A stretch of 64,000 nt of DNA from Trichomonas vaginalis G3 (taxonomy: Eukaryota; Parabasalia; Trichomonadida; Trichomonadidae): positions 31,774,082-31,838,081 of the forward strand of contig NC_067207.1 in assembly GCF_026262505.1 (NCBI RefSeq), written 5' to 3'. Shown piece after piece: positions 50,544-59,941 of this stretch (position 1 is its first letter; the number at the start of each line of letters is the position of its first letter). Under the pieces are notes generated by a model that saw only the letters and a program-made list of their open reading frames with translations, was not told the origin of the DNA and did no database searches. Both the position numbers and the translations under genes were made by a program.

Positions 50544-51638
50544 TTAAAGCCCATAAAATGAATTAAGAATACATAAATTTTTATCATCTGCGACGTGACG
50601 AATACATTTTAATTTACTCAAGAATGTGTACCCTGATACATTAAATCTAATTCCTGTCTTATTTAATTTCACAACTTTGAAAAGGAATGTATGAATAGCT
50701 ATAAAATGATGAGAAGATGTTTTATGGGTTGCTTCCATTTTTTCTGAAATAAATGAATAAATATAATGTTTATAAGTTTTCATATCTTTTATGTTCTTAA
50801 TAACGAATGGTATAGACCTTTCAACTTCATCTTCCTTCGGTGCTGTTCTTTCATATGAAACATTATTGGTATCTTCAATAATGAAACCACAATCACACAA
50901 AATTTTATAGGTTTCAATGGTTTCTTTTGATATTTTATCTAATAAATCAAAAACTTTATCAACACCTGTGCATTTATTTAAATAATAATTTGTGTAAATA
51001 TCATGATCTTCTTTCTTAATCGTATTAGTTGCATATGTCACATTTTTAAGAGCTTTTTTGAATTTTTTGGAATCTAAAGGTGGTGAAAGTAATATACAGG
51101 GGTAATCTTCATTATCAATAAATTGTAACTTATGTTTACGAATAAATTTAGTTCCTTCTTCTGAAAGTGTTTCATCTATTTCACCATCTAATAAATTTTG
51201 TGTTGATTCTGAGACATAATTTTTATATCTTTCTTCATGAGATTTCTGAACTTCTGATTCCGAAGCTGGGATATTCGTTAAACCCTCTACTTCATTTTCA
51301 ACTTCTCTTAATTCCTTAATTTTTTCATCTATTTCATCTCTTATTTTTTCCAGTCTTTCAATTTCATCATATTCATCATCTTTAATCCGTTCTTCATAAT
51401 ATTCAGGGAAAACATCAGGTTCTTTAGGTTTTTCTTTTTTAGAAGAGGGATATAAGAAATTTATAACATCATCTTTATTCATTTTTCCATCATAATCAAA
51501 CTCATTTAAAAACTCCGCAAATTTTTGACAATTTCTTAAATAATATTTATCAACCTCATAACCCGCCTCCTCTAATATATCCTTTATTTCCTTGTTTGTG
51601 AATCCCAATTTTTTAACGCTGTTAGTTTTGACGCTCAT
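50544..51638 (-). CDS. Polinton protein of 364 residues, unknown
   Basis: Read from the ATG at 51638. The N-terminus looks like a small helical domain (TNKEIKDILEEAGYEVDKYY). A strongly charged coiled coil follows (EIERLEKIRDEIDEKIKEL), then a folded C-terminal half (SHHFIAIHTFLFKVVKL). No recognised family. Leftward, between the polymerase and the right terminal repeat. Confidence 0.45.
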   Translation of the reverse strand: MSVKTNSVKKLGFTNKEIKDILEEAGYEVDKYYLRNCQKFAEFLNEFDYDGKMNKDDVINFLYPSSKKEKPKEPDVFPEYYEERIKDDEYDEIERLEKIRDEIDEKIKELREVENEVEGLTNIPASESEVQKSHEERYKNYVSESTQNLLDGEIDETLSEEGTKFIRKHKLQFIDNEDYPCILLSPPLDSKKFKKALKNVTYATNTIKKEDHDIYTNYYLNKCTGVDKVFDLLDKISKETIETYKILCDCGFIIEDTNNVSYERTAPKEDEVERSIPFVIKNIKDMKTYKHYIYSFISEKMEATHKTSSHHFIAIHTFLFKVVKLNKTGIRFNVSGYTFLSKLKCIRHVADDKNLCILNSFYGL

Positions 51639-51734
51639 TTCATACAAAATAAAAATAAATTATTCAAAAATGTAAGACATGAATTTTTTAAAGTTTATTT
51701 TTTTATTTCATAAATTCAAATAATCATTAGTTTC

Positions 51735-52208
51735 TTAAAGTTCAATGTTGAACTCATCAAATTCATCTTCATCATCATCATTATCTTTAGCGAGTTTATT
51801 TATTCTTTCGATTCTATCTTTTGATAGTCTTTCGTTTAATTTTTTCTGAAGTTTTTCGTTACCAAGTTCTAAAATTTTACATGGATGATATTTAAACCCG
51901 TTAAATTCTTTTTCCTCAGTTTTAATCATTAATCTACAAAGAACTTTAGTGAGGTGATTTTGTTGTTTAAACCATTTATCCTTAATATTTGTTATAAATT
52001 CAATATCCGGAATTAATTCCCAAATTTTTGAATTTTCGATTAATTTACCATCAAATGCAAAAGCAATGGGTTTAATATTAAACTTACCTTTATAAAATAA
52101 ACTTTCTATGTAATCATCAAAATAAACGTCTACTTGTTTAACCTGGGCGAGAATTGGTGAAAGTTTATCCATTAATTGATTCACAGTCACGAATCTTGTT
52201 CCGTTCAT
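51735..52208 (-). CDS. Polinton protein of 157 residues, unknown
   Basis: Compact alpha/beta N-terminal part (FVTVNQLMDKLSPILAQVKQ) and an acidic C-terminal tail (DNDDDEDEFDEFNIEL). It is the outermost gene on the right. Its start context AATTCGTAAGAAATG is identical to that of 45133-45396. Function is unknown. Confidence 0.45.
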   Translation of the reverse strand: MNGTRFVTVNQLMDKLSPILAQVKQVDVYFDDYIESLFYKGKFNIKPIAFAFDGKLIENSKIWELIPDIEFITNIKDKWFKQQNHLTKVLCRLMIKTEEKEFNGFKYHPCKILELGNEKLQKKLNERLSKDRIERINKLAKDNDDDEDEFDEFNIEL

Positions 52209-52276
52209 TTCTTACGAATTAAAAAAATAAATTATTCAAAAATGTAAGACATTAATTTTTAAAGTTTCTTTTACTC

Positions 52277-52642
52277 GTTTATGACTTCATTGATTCCATT
52301 CAGGATTTAAACAATGTTTAATTAATCACGGAATATCTAACATCATCTATATATAGCTTCTTTTATAAAAGATAAAATAAATTATTTTAAAGTTTATTTT
52401 TTAAAAAAATTTTATTTTTTATTTCATTATGTATGGGCTGAGTGTAAATGTCTTACAATTTTGAAAATTTTTTAAATCTTGATTTATTCAAAAACGTAAG
52501 AATAAAAACCGTAAGAATAAAAACCGTAAGAATCATACATTTTTTACTTCATATGTTAAAAAAAATGATACAAAATCGCTCGATATTGTATGAATTCTTA
52601 CGTTTACAAAAAAAGTCACAAAACCCGTCCACATATACTACT
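52277..52642 (-). repeat. Polinton right terminal inverted repeat
   Basis: Reverse complement of 33500-33849 with near identity. It contains three CGTAAGAATAAAAAC-like units against two in the left repeat. Confidence 0.9.
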
Positions 52643-53429
52643 ATCCTTGGATAATTACAATACTGTGGATTAAATACACAACCTTACCATTTGTATAAAA
52701 TGTGTTTGTTGCTATATTGTTCATAATAATACTGTCAATTATAGAAATATTGGGAGAGCTTACTTGTAATAATCGATCTGATACTTTATTATTCAAGAAA
52801 TTAGATTTTATAAATGAAAATGTATTTCCTCCCGTAAAAGAAACGCAAGTTTTAATTGTCGCTGAGTTATTTATGAATGATGTTTGCGAAATATTTCCTG
52901 GAAAATATGAATCTCCGATGTAAGATCCACAATAAGCGTTAGCTCTGTTATCCGAAATGTTGGCATTATTTATGATAACTTCACCATTACCATGACAAAT
53001 TGGTGCAAATCCTTTTGCAGCTGGGTCACCCATACTTGTATATGAAGAAAGATAATTGTAATTTTTGTATAGTAAATATCTTGATAATGTTGCTACATAA
53101 CAATGCTGTCCAAAATCACTTGAAGAACAATTATATGAGCAAATTTTGTTTTGAACAATATCTAATTGGGCCCTCATATAAATATTTCCACCTAATCCGA
53201 TTTTTCCATCAATCGTTGGGGCACTTCCGATATTATTAGAATGAAACAATGATGATTCAAGAAGAATTTTGATCGAAGTTGTTGCGCCTTGAACGAAGTC
53301 AATGAATCTGGAACCTTGTGATGATGTAATATCTGAAATGTAATACTTATCAGGATTGGTAAAATCAGTTCTGTTATGATGATCAAAAGTGTTTTCATAG
53401 TACTCTTCCCAGCTGAACTCAAAATTCAT
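52643..53429 (-). pseudogene. 5' part of Pmp-like gene interrupted by the Polinton
   Basis: About 262 codons from a genuine ATG (FEFSWEEYYENTFDHHNRTD). Beta-helix rungs with N-rich turns follow (SLFHSNNIG, SFINNSAT, NFLNNKVSD, IIMNNIAT), up to VIIQG, where the Polinton begins. The reading resumes on the other side of the Polinton for a few codons (GSTTSL, 33499-33483), reaches a TTAA element, and the conserved 3' end appears at 32145-32285. The family may be secreted or surface-exposed, although no signal peptide is evident. Confidence 0.82.
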
Positions 53430-53560
53430 ATCTAATTCTAGTGTTAATGATTATTACAATCCGATGATAAATCGGATTGTCACATTTTAGTCTATCAAAT
53501 TGATGTGCTTTTTAATTTATCTATCTATCTATATAAATCAAAACAAGTCGAAACAACATT

Positions 53561-53615
53561 TCATTAAATCATCACCTATTAGAGAAATTTCAAGTCCTAA
53601 AATCAAATGAAAATT
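53561..53615 (+). pseudogene. fragment of the Cdc20-like gene
   Basis: TCATTAAATCATCACCTATT, AGAGAAATTTCAAGTCCTAA and the next bases match 60122-60176 in the N-terminal coding part of the intact WD40 gene with few differences. It lies head-to-head with a Pmp-like gene, the same arrangement as at 59634/59942, suggesting an old duplication of that locus. Confidence 0.65.
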
Positions 53616-53982
53616 CATTTTATTTGGAGAAACGAAAAAATCATTTGATTCTCAGAGTGCCCTTACATTTGAGTTTCATTCAAAAATTCTAACATCTTTC
53701 GTGACATGTTATTGAAAAATTAACTTATACATTGAAATTGAATGTTGTGTCATATGGGCGTATATCACTTACAACTTACTGACTTTTTTTCAATTTTTTT
53801 AACACTCTCGAACATGTGAAGTAGATTTCCCATTGAAATAAATCAATTTTTCTCCTTCGATTTATTTTATATGAGCATACTATACCAAGTCATCATGTTA
53901 TATCAGATCTGCAAAAAAAAGCAAACTTTGTATCTCTTTTGTCAAACAATTGAGAGGATGTCAGAAAATAGTATATGCATCC

Positions 53983-54000
53983 TTAAGGGTGCACTACAAG
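53983..54000. mobile_element. single end of a TTAA/GGGTGC element
   Basis: TTAAGGGTGCACTACAAG carries the family end. A matching second end was not found nearby; AATTAAGGCACCC at about 54126 is in the wrong orientation for a simple partner. Confidence 0.4.
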
Positions 54001-54326
54001 GATTAGAAAGTTCTCAAAAAATTCATAGAGGTCTATCAATTCTCTTATCCTCCAAAATAATAAAACCCTATATTTCGCTTCATTGTAATAAAATATTTTA
54101 ATTTTGATTTAAGATATAGAATTAATTAAGGCACCCTCATTACATATATAACTTTGGGCTTCAAATTTTTATTATTGGCCGAGTTTGAAAAAATCATGAA
54201 AAAATCAACTTTTTAAAATTGAACTTGAGGAAAAAATTTTCGGCATTTTTTGATCGATAAATGTATTTTTTCTTCTCATCAATACATTGGTACACATATA
54301 CCCTTGCTATTTATCTTATTTATTTT

Positions 54327-56108
54327 TCTTGTGAGAAAGCAATCTTACAAAGCTAACAATCCTAAAAAATAAAGAATTAAAATTTAATAATTTAATCTAA
54401 AATTAAAATCAAAATTAAATAAAATGAGTTCTTTGTAATAATACTTTCAAGGTAGGATATATTTTAGTGGGATCTATTGAGTCATCACTAACAGCATTGA
54501 GCAATCTATTGAGCATTGAAATACTCTCGATTTTTCTTTGTCTTTTTACATCAATTTATGCGTTAGTTGCTTTTTCCATGATCCTAATGACACGGTCATC
54601 TGCTGGATTTTGAGCAATTTTGAGTTTGATAACGAAAGATGGTATCACTTTTGTATAAATTTCTATAATAACATCATCAATTCTGAGATTTTTTCGATCA
54701 GGAAAATAGTCATGTTTGAGTGTTCTAAAATGAGCTTCGGCAATATTGTTAGTTGCGTCGCCTTCACGCCTGTCACGAGCAATCCATCTTGATATGTTGT
54801 AACGCCATTGTCTGTTAAAGTATTGAGATGCTGTTGGATCTGTGTCGAGCAACTCCAGAACTTGATCATAGGCAGCATTTGCTTCTTCCTCATGTTCTGC
54901 ATCTAATTTGAAGACTAAATCCTTCATCAAATTATAGAATTGTTCAAATTTTTCTTGAGAAGAAAACTTATTTGATTTGCGAAGAATTGCACGAAGAACA
55001 TGTACTCCGCACCAAAGTATTTGAGCTTGTGGAATGCTTTCTTCTATTGCTTGAGCTATCTGTGGAGCACAGTCCATGCTAATGTATTCTGGCTCAATTG
55101 TTACCCATCTGAGATAGGCGCACACGCAAACTTGAATGTTTTGATAAGTGTCTGGTTGACAAAAGAAATATAAAAAAGGGAAAATGTGAAAATCTTTGAT
55201 TTTGCCAGTAAATGCATACAATGGAATGTTTGATCGCAACAATTTATAGGTGCTGTCTATATGAAATGTCTTGATACTATGCGCATAAGCTTTGCCTTCA
55301 AAAGGCGCGTAATAGAAACACATATTATTGTCTGAGACTTCAAATGCAATGAGATCATCTGGAGATTCTTCTTGTACTGTCTGAACAAAGATTTGCAATG
55401 ACACAACATCGTCAGGAGAATATCTAGTTTGAAGAGCATGTATTCTCTCTGCAAATCGTTTGATTGCACGTGGTTTTTGAGCGTACATCTCTGAAATGGA
55501 CGGACCTGTAAGAGGAATTTCAAGATCTTTGAATGCATTTAGCTGTGCTATCGCTCTTTGATTGTCATCTGTTTGGAAGTAATGTTCTAAATATTTGCGA
55601 TAAAAGACAGACGAATATTGACTTTTGTCATTTGGGGCGGAATGATCATGTTCTTCAACTATTTTGATTAGTTTGTATTTATTTTGATCCAAGATTGCAA
55701 CATTAAAATGTGCAGGACATTTTGGATATTTGCAGTGGAATGAAATCTGAGATCTTTCTTTCCTGACACGTTCACCATATCCATACTGTGCTTGTATTTC
55801 TTGTTTAACTCCAAATTTACAAAGATCCTTAACAGTAAAGATAGTTTCTTCTTCTAATTCCATTTGAAAATGAAATGAAATTTAAAAATTCAGAAATTTG
55901 AATAGATTTGGTCTGTAATTAAATGAGAATAGCAGTTTGTTCGTCATTGTTTGAGGCAAGAGTATTATAGGAATATTATATGATGGATTTGAGTTGCATA
56001 TAAAGAGTGCAAAAGGATAAAGAGAGAAATTTTGTTAGATTAAATTATTAAATTTTAATTCTTTATTTTTTAGGATTGTTAGCTTTGTAAGATTGCTTTC
56101 TCACAAGA
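54327..56108 (-). mobile_element. compact MULE transposon, 1,782 bp
   Basis: Terminal inverted repeats of 72 bp (54327-54398 and 56037-56108) start TCTTGTGAGAAAGCAATC and are nearly perfect. A single transposase gene fills the inside. I could not identify a 9-11 bp target duplication. The structure looks complete and potentially autonomous. Confidence 0.88.
54556..55863 (-). CDS. Mutator-like (MULE) transposase
   Basis: 435 residues from ATG. The N-terminal zinc cluster C44-X4-C49-X22-H72-X-H74 is of the WRKY/GCM1/FLYWCH type and probably binds the terminal repeats. The catalytic DDE triad can be placed at D203 (FHIDSTYK), D264 (YISMDCAPQ) and E376 (NNIAEAHFRTLK), with the CxxH motif CGVH between D264 and E376. 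All key residues of the MULE family are present and the frame is open throughout, so the protein may be active. It acts in the nucleus on the flanking 72-bp repeats. Confidence 0.88.
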   Translation of the reverse strand: MELEEETIFTVKDLCKFGVKQEIQAQYGYGERVRKERSQISFHCKYPKCPAHFNVAILDQNKYKLIKIVEEHDHSAPNDKSQYSSVFYRKYLEHYFQTDDNQRAIAQLNAFKDLEIPLTGPSISEMYAQKPRAIKRFAERIHALQTRYSPDDVVSLQIFVQTVQEESPDDLIAFEVSDNNMCFYYAPFEGKAYAHSIKTFHIDSTYKLLRSNIPLYAFTGKIKDFHIFPFLYFFCQPDTYQNIQVCVCAYLRWVTIEPEYISMDCAPQIAQAIEESIPQAQILWCGVHVLRAILRKSNKFSSQEKFEQFYNLMKDLVFKLDAEHEEEANAAYDQVLELLDTDPTASQYFNRQWRYNISRWIARDRREGDATNNIAEAHFRTLKHDYFPDRKNLRIDDVIIEIYTKVIPSFVIKLKIAQNPADDRVIRIMEKATNA

Positions 56109-56674
56109 GAAAACAAGTATAAGGTTTAAGCTGTATGTATTAAAGTTATAAATATTTGATTTTAAAAAAAATCAAGATTTTAAAATTTAAAGGTATTAAT
56201 TATGATTATCTTTCTTTAGCTTTGCATGCTGTATGCTACTTTTGGAAACTGCTCTATTGTATTAGAATGTTTTTAAATTTTGCACCTAAAAATGCGTAAT
56301 ATTAAAAATTAAGGTATTAATTATGATTATCTTTCTTTAGCTTTACATGCTGTATGCTACTTTTGTCTTTGGGACATTCCATGATTTAAGTTAAGGGTGC
56401 CCTATAGACGATAGACCACCCTCAGAAAAGCACTTTTAAGGTTATTATATTGAGAACTCGAATCTGGATAATCCATTCATTCGAGTTCTAATAAGGTTAA
56501 TTTTGTGATGTTTACATTATCGTTATAGGGCACCCTTAAGAAGCTTTAAAAAAATGCAAAAAAATTGAATACTTTACTGGCTGGGCAAATTTGTCGCCGC
56601 CCCCAAAAAACAAAGTCCTGCACTCCAAGGATAAAAATTAATAAAATTTGAGCGGAAAAAAAGACTCCTATGGT
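56109..56674. other. intergenic with repeats
   Basis: A direct repeat of about 53 bp (AGGTATTAATTATGATTATC and following) occurs at 56191-56243 and 56312-56364. A TTAA-flanked MITE lies at 56395-56535. No gene seen. Confidence 0.6.
56395..56535. mobile_element. 141-bp TTAA-flanked MITE (type F)
   Basis: The ends GGGTGCCCTATA and TATAGGGCACCC are inverted repeats flanked by TTAA at 56391-56394 and 56536-56539. The left interior (GACGATAGACCACCCTCAGA) matches the one-ended copy at 19807. Confidence 0.82.
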
Positions 56675-57661
56675 TTACACAGTGAATATTTTAGTCGATG
56701 ATTCGAAATTTGAAAAAGAGATGCATTTTGAAATAGAAAGGAGGAATTCCATGTATTTGACTCTTCTTCGCTTACTTATGATATATGAGGAACAACATTT
56801 GCATGCATACGTAAATGTGAAAACATTTTCAAACAAATTTGTTGAAGAAGAAACGGTATTTATATTATATGGATCTCCTTTCAGTTCAACTAGACTATGT
56901 ATTATATTAATCGCTTTGTTAGTGATCGAAAATGTGTTTTGGACATCATTATTTTTAATAATGCTATCAATTATGGATAAAGTTGAAGCACATGATATCA
57001 CAATTAAATGGTTTGATACTTTATTTTCCAAAAAATTCGTTTTAATGTATGAATATTGCTTTGAACAATAGCAATCAACACAAAAATCATTTGACGCGGA
57101 ATTATTAATCAATGAAGTTTGGGAAATGTTCCCTGGGAAGTAAACACTCTCAATGTAAAGGCCACTGTGTTCAAACGTTCTACAATTTGAGATGTTTGTA
57201 TTAGGTATTAAAACTTCGCCTTGGCCATGATGTAATGGCGAATATCCCATTCCTTGTTGGCCTAAATCTGTATAAGAGGAAAGATAATTATAGTTCTTAT
57301 ATAATTTAATGGGTGAACGAGTGAAAATAAAGCAATGTTGACCATAACTATTAATTGAGCAATTATATGAGCAAATTTTGTTTTGGACAACATTCAATTT
57401 CGCATTAATATAAATATTTGCGCCAATTGCTCTATCATCGTAACAATTTGGAGTTTCTCCAAGATTATTCGAAAAGAATTTTGATGATTCAATAAGAATT
57501 TTGATGCTTGTTTCTGGATCATTGGCAAAATTAATGAACCTGGCTCCTTCAAATGAAATAATTTCGGAAATGTAATAGCAATGAGGATTGGAAAAGTCAT
57601 CTTTACTGTAGCTATCGTTGGTTCCGTCATAAAACTCGTTCCAACTTAGAGCGAAATTCAT
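56675..57661 (-). CDS. Pmp-like beta-helix protein
   Basis: 328 residues from a genuine ATG (FALSWNEFYDGTND). The same architecture as the other MNF-type genes: EIISFEGARFINF, then beta-helix rungs (SSKFFSNNLG, NKICSYNCS, SYSPLHHGQGEVLI, SLINNSAS, NFLENKVSN, IIKNNDVQ). A CKCCSSYIISKRRRVKYM segment with basic residues follows, and then a short C-terminal tail. No signal peptide or clear membrane helix. It is diverged from the three near-identical copies and is the only uninterrupted ATG-starting member in the window. Trichomonad Pmp-like proteins are thought to be surface-associated; the function here is unknown. Confidence 0.7.
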   Translation of the reverse strand: MNFALSWNEFYDGTNDSYSKDDFSNPHCYYISEIISFEGARFINFANDPETSIKILIESSKFFSNNLGETPNCYDDRAIGANIYINAKLNVVQNKICSYNCSINSYGQHCFIFTRSPIKLYKNYNYLSSYTDLGQQGMGYSPLHHGQGEVLIPNTNISNCRTFEHSGLYIESVYFPGNISQTSLINNSASNDFCVDCYCSKQYSYIKTNFLENKVSNHLIVISCASTLSIIDSIIKNNDVQNTFSITNKAINIIHSLVELKGDPYNINTVSSSTNLFENVFTFTYACKCCSSYIISKRRRVKYMEFLLSISKCISFSNFESSTKIFTV

Positions 57662-58469
57662 ATTCTTTAATTTGTATTTCTTCTTTTACAGTTAATTCTA
57701 TGTATAATTTGACTGAAGTACTTAATAATTGTTTTTGTTGCATTATATTGAAATTCCATTCAACCAAAAGAACCGCTTTACCGATTCGAAATCATCGTTT
57801 TGACACTTTTTATATAAACAGACAATTACATCTAACAAAGCTTGTCCAACTCAGAATTTTACGAACCCCAGACCTAGATATTTTAGCTATATCATGTTGA
57901 TATAGTGTGTATATCATTTATATAATTATTTGATTGAAATAATTATTAATTTGTTTCTCACTTATACATTCCTTCAAAATAATGAGCTGATTAGCACTCA
58001 ATGAAAATAAATTTTACGCCCCTATGACACGGCCTTCAATTCAGATGTTTAAGGTTGGTTTTCAATGATGATTCGCTCCAATTGTCAAAAATGTAGCCTT
58101 ATATACTGCTTCAAATTATATTAGTTCAAGATAATTTGTAACACTCAATTCAATTTCCAAGAGACATCCGCATTTTTAATAACAAAGAACAGAAAAAGTT
58201 CATATGAATTGTATAGTGAAGTCTTTGTCAGGAAGAATTAACTCACCTTAATGGCAGCAAATATTAATTATCATTTTTGAGAGTATGTTATTTTCCAATA
58301 TTGAATTCCAAAACTTTCAATAATGATTGTTTTGGTGAAAGAATATACTCAAAACAAAAATTAATTCAAATTTCTGAGAACAGGGAGGAAGATTATTGAG
58401 AAAAAAAGTTTGCAAATTATAAACCAAATGAATACTTTCTTACAGGGAAAAATGGCCTTTTACAGTGTT
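57662..58469. other. intergenic with a partial MITE copy
   Basis: About 58013-58110 matches the type B MITE at 17194 (TTACGCCCCTATGACA, TTCAATTCAGATGTTTAAGG) but lacks its TTAA ends. The frame at 57700-57900 is not supported by any feature. Otherwise nothing is seen. Confidence 0.5.
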
Positions 58470-59800
58470 TGACAGAGTGTTTATGTACAGGAAAGTGCTC
58501 AATTTTCCACTCAAACCATGCATTTTACAAAACTTACATTATACGGAATTCTGATTTTAACCTGAAATATTGGGAATGAAAATCCTTAAATTTTTGATGA
58601 TTAGGAAAAATATTTCTTATCGGGGATTGAATTTTAGATTTAGTTTATTTAGTGAAATATTCAGAAAATCCTTCTTCAAAAAATGAACTAGAAAGACATT
58701 TAAAAATAGTAATATGAATCTTAATGTGTTTGATCTTAGTTCGTTGGTTAATGATGAATGAGAAACAACATTCACATGAAATTGTTGTAGAAAAAATGTG
58801 TTCGAATTCGTCTGTTTTTGATAATTCTGTGTTTAATTTAGATGTAGATCCTTTGATATCTACAATACTGTGGATTAAATAATAGACTTTATTATTTGTA
58901 TAAAACGTGTTTGTTGCTGTGTTGTTCTTAATGATACTATCGATTATAGATATATCATGAAAATATATATAAAATAATCGATTTGTTACTTTATTATTCA
59001 AAAAATTAGATTTTATATATGAATATGGTTGAGATCCACTAAATAAAATGCAATAATAAGATGTTGCTGAATTGTTTATGAATGATGTTTGTGAAATATT
59101 TCCTGGAAAATTTGTCAATTCAATGAAAATTCCACAATGTTGATAAGTTCTGCAATTAGAAACGTTTGCATTATTTATAATAACTTCACCATTACCATGA
59201 TGAATTGGTGAATATCCATATCCTTGTGATTGACCTAAATCAGAATATGAAGAAAGATAATTGTAATTTTTGTATTTAATGGTACTATATTGGGAAAGTA
59301 TATAGCAATGTTGTCCATATTGACTTGAAGAACAATTATATGAACAAATTTTGTTTTGAACAAAATCTAATTTGGCTCTTATGTAAATATTTCCGCCATA
59401 TCCGCTATACCCATCTTTTGTTGAGGTACTTCCGATATGATTCGAATGAAATAATGATGATTCAAGAAGAATTTTGATTGAAGTTGTTGAACTTTGATAG
59501 AAGTCAATGAATCTGGATCCTTTTGATGATGTAATATCTGAAATATAATATTTATAAGGATCAGAAAAATCAGTTCTGTTACGTTGATTGAAAGTGTTTT
59601 CATAGAACTCTTCCCAACTGAATACAAAATTCAAGTCTATTTATGTTGATTTCTTTTTGAATAAGATGATTCTTGGATATCGGAATTGTGTAATCAAATT
59701 GGTTCTCTTAGGATCTGAATCCTAAGTAATATTTATCCGATTTGAAAACATTGAATTGTCACTTTTTGTCAGATTTTTCACAAACAAAAATTTTTCATCC
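58470..59800 (-). repeat. Pmp-like repeat unit, copy 2
   Basis: Reverse complement of 62664-64000 with very few differences, including about 170 bp beyond the stop codon and about 160 bp before the gene. At 59800 the match ends abruptly after GGATGAAAAATTT. It is in inverted orientation to copy 3, with 2.9 kb between them. Confidence 0.88.
58645..59634 (-). pseudogene. Pmp-like gene copy with TTG at the start
   Basis: The frame is uninterrupted for 329 codons and nearly identical to 62830-63819, ending FFEEGFSEYFTK. The expected start codon is TTG, and an in-frame TAA lies three codons upstream, so no ATG is available. Beta-helix repeats are as described for the other copies. It is either inactive, translated from TTG, or missing a first exon. 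It is head-to-head with the Cdc20-like gene (59942), 307 bp away. Confidence 0.65.
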
Positions 59801-59941
59801 TAAAGCATTGGATAGATTCTACCACAGACTCGTGTATGATATGGGAATAATCCTCCGTAGAGACAAAACGAAAAATTTTGAACAAAATCATGTAAACTAT
59901 TCAATCTGCTTTTCAATAAATCATAAAAATTTTTTTTGTAA

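Larger units (their letters stand above)
33500..52642. mobile_element. Polinton/Maverick element, 19,143 bp
   Basis: The termini begin AGTAGTATATGTGGACGGG and are inverted repeats. The 6-bp target duplication ATCCTT (33494-33499 and 52643-52648) is perfect. Parts recognised are a capsid-type protein, FtsK/HerA-like packaging ATPase, fibre-like repeat protein, primase-SF3 helicase, DDE integrase and protein-primed family B polymerase, plus small conserved-looking frames. Rightward genes occupy the left two thirds and leftward genes the right third. A clear cysteine protease was not recognised. Near-identical terminal repeats and the perfect duplication argue for recent insertion, but the element is not whole (about five breaks). 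It is a fossil copy inside a host Pmp-like gene. Confidence 0.95.
53430..54326. other. intergenic with gene and element remnants
   Basis: Contains a CTAT microsatellite (about 53519-53531), a fragment of the Cdc20 gene (53561-53615) and one end of a TTAA element (53983-54000). The rest is AT-rich. The frame 53871-54101 has no recognisable features. Confidence 0.5.

Noticed and set aside
54120-54140. Right end for the TTAA element at 53987
   Set aside because: TTAAGGCACCC is in the wrong orientation to pair with the left end, so no second boundary can be assigned.
56670-57071. Plus-strand frame of 133 codons
   Set aside because: It lies antisense inside the conserved Pmp-like gene at 56675-57661 and has no feature of its own.
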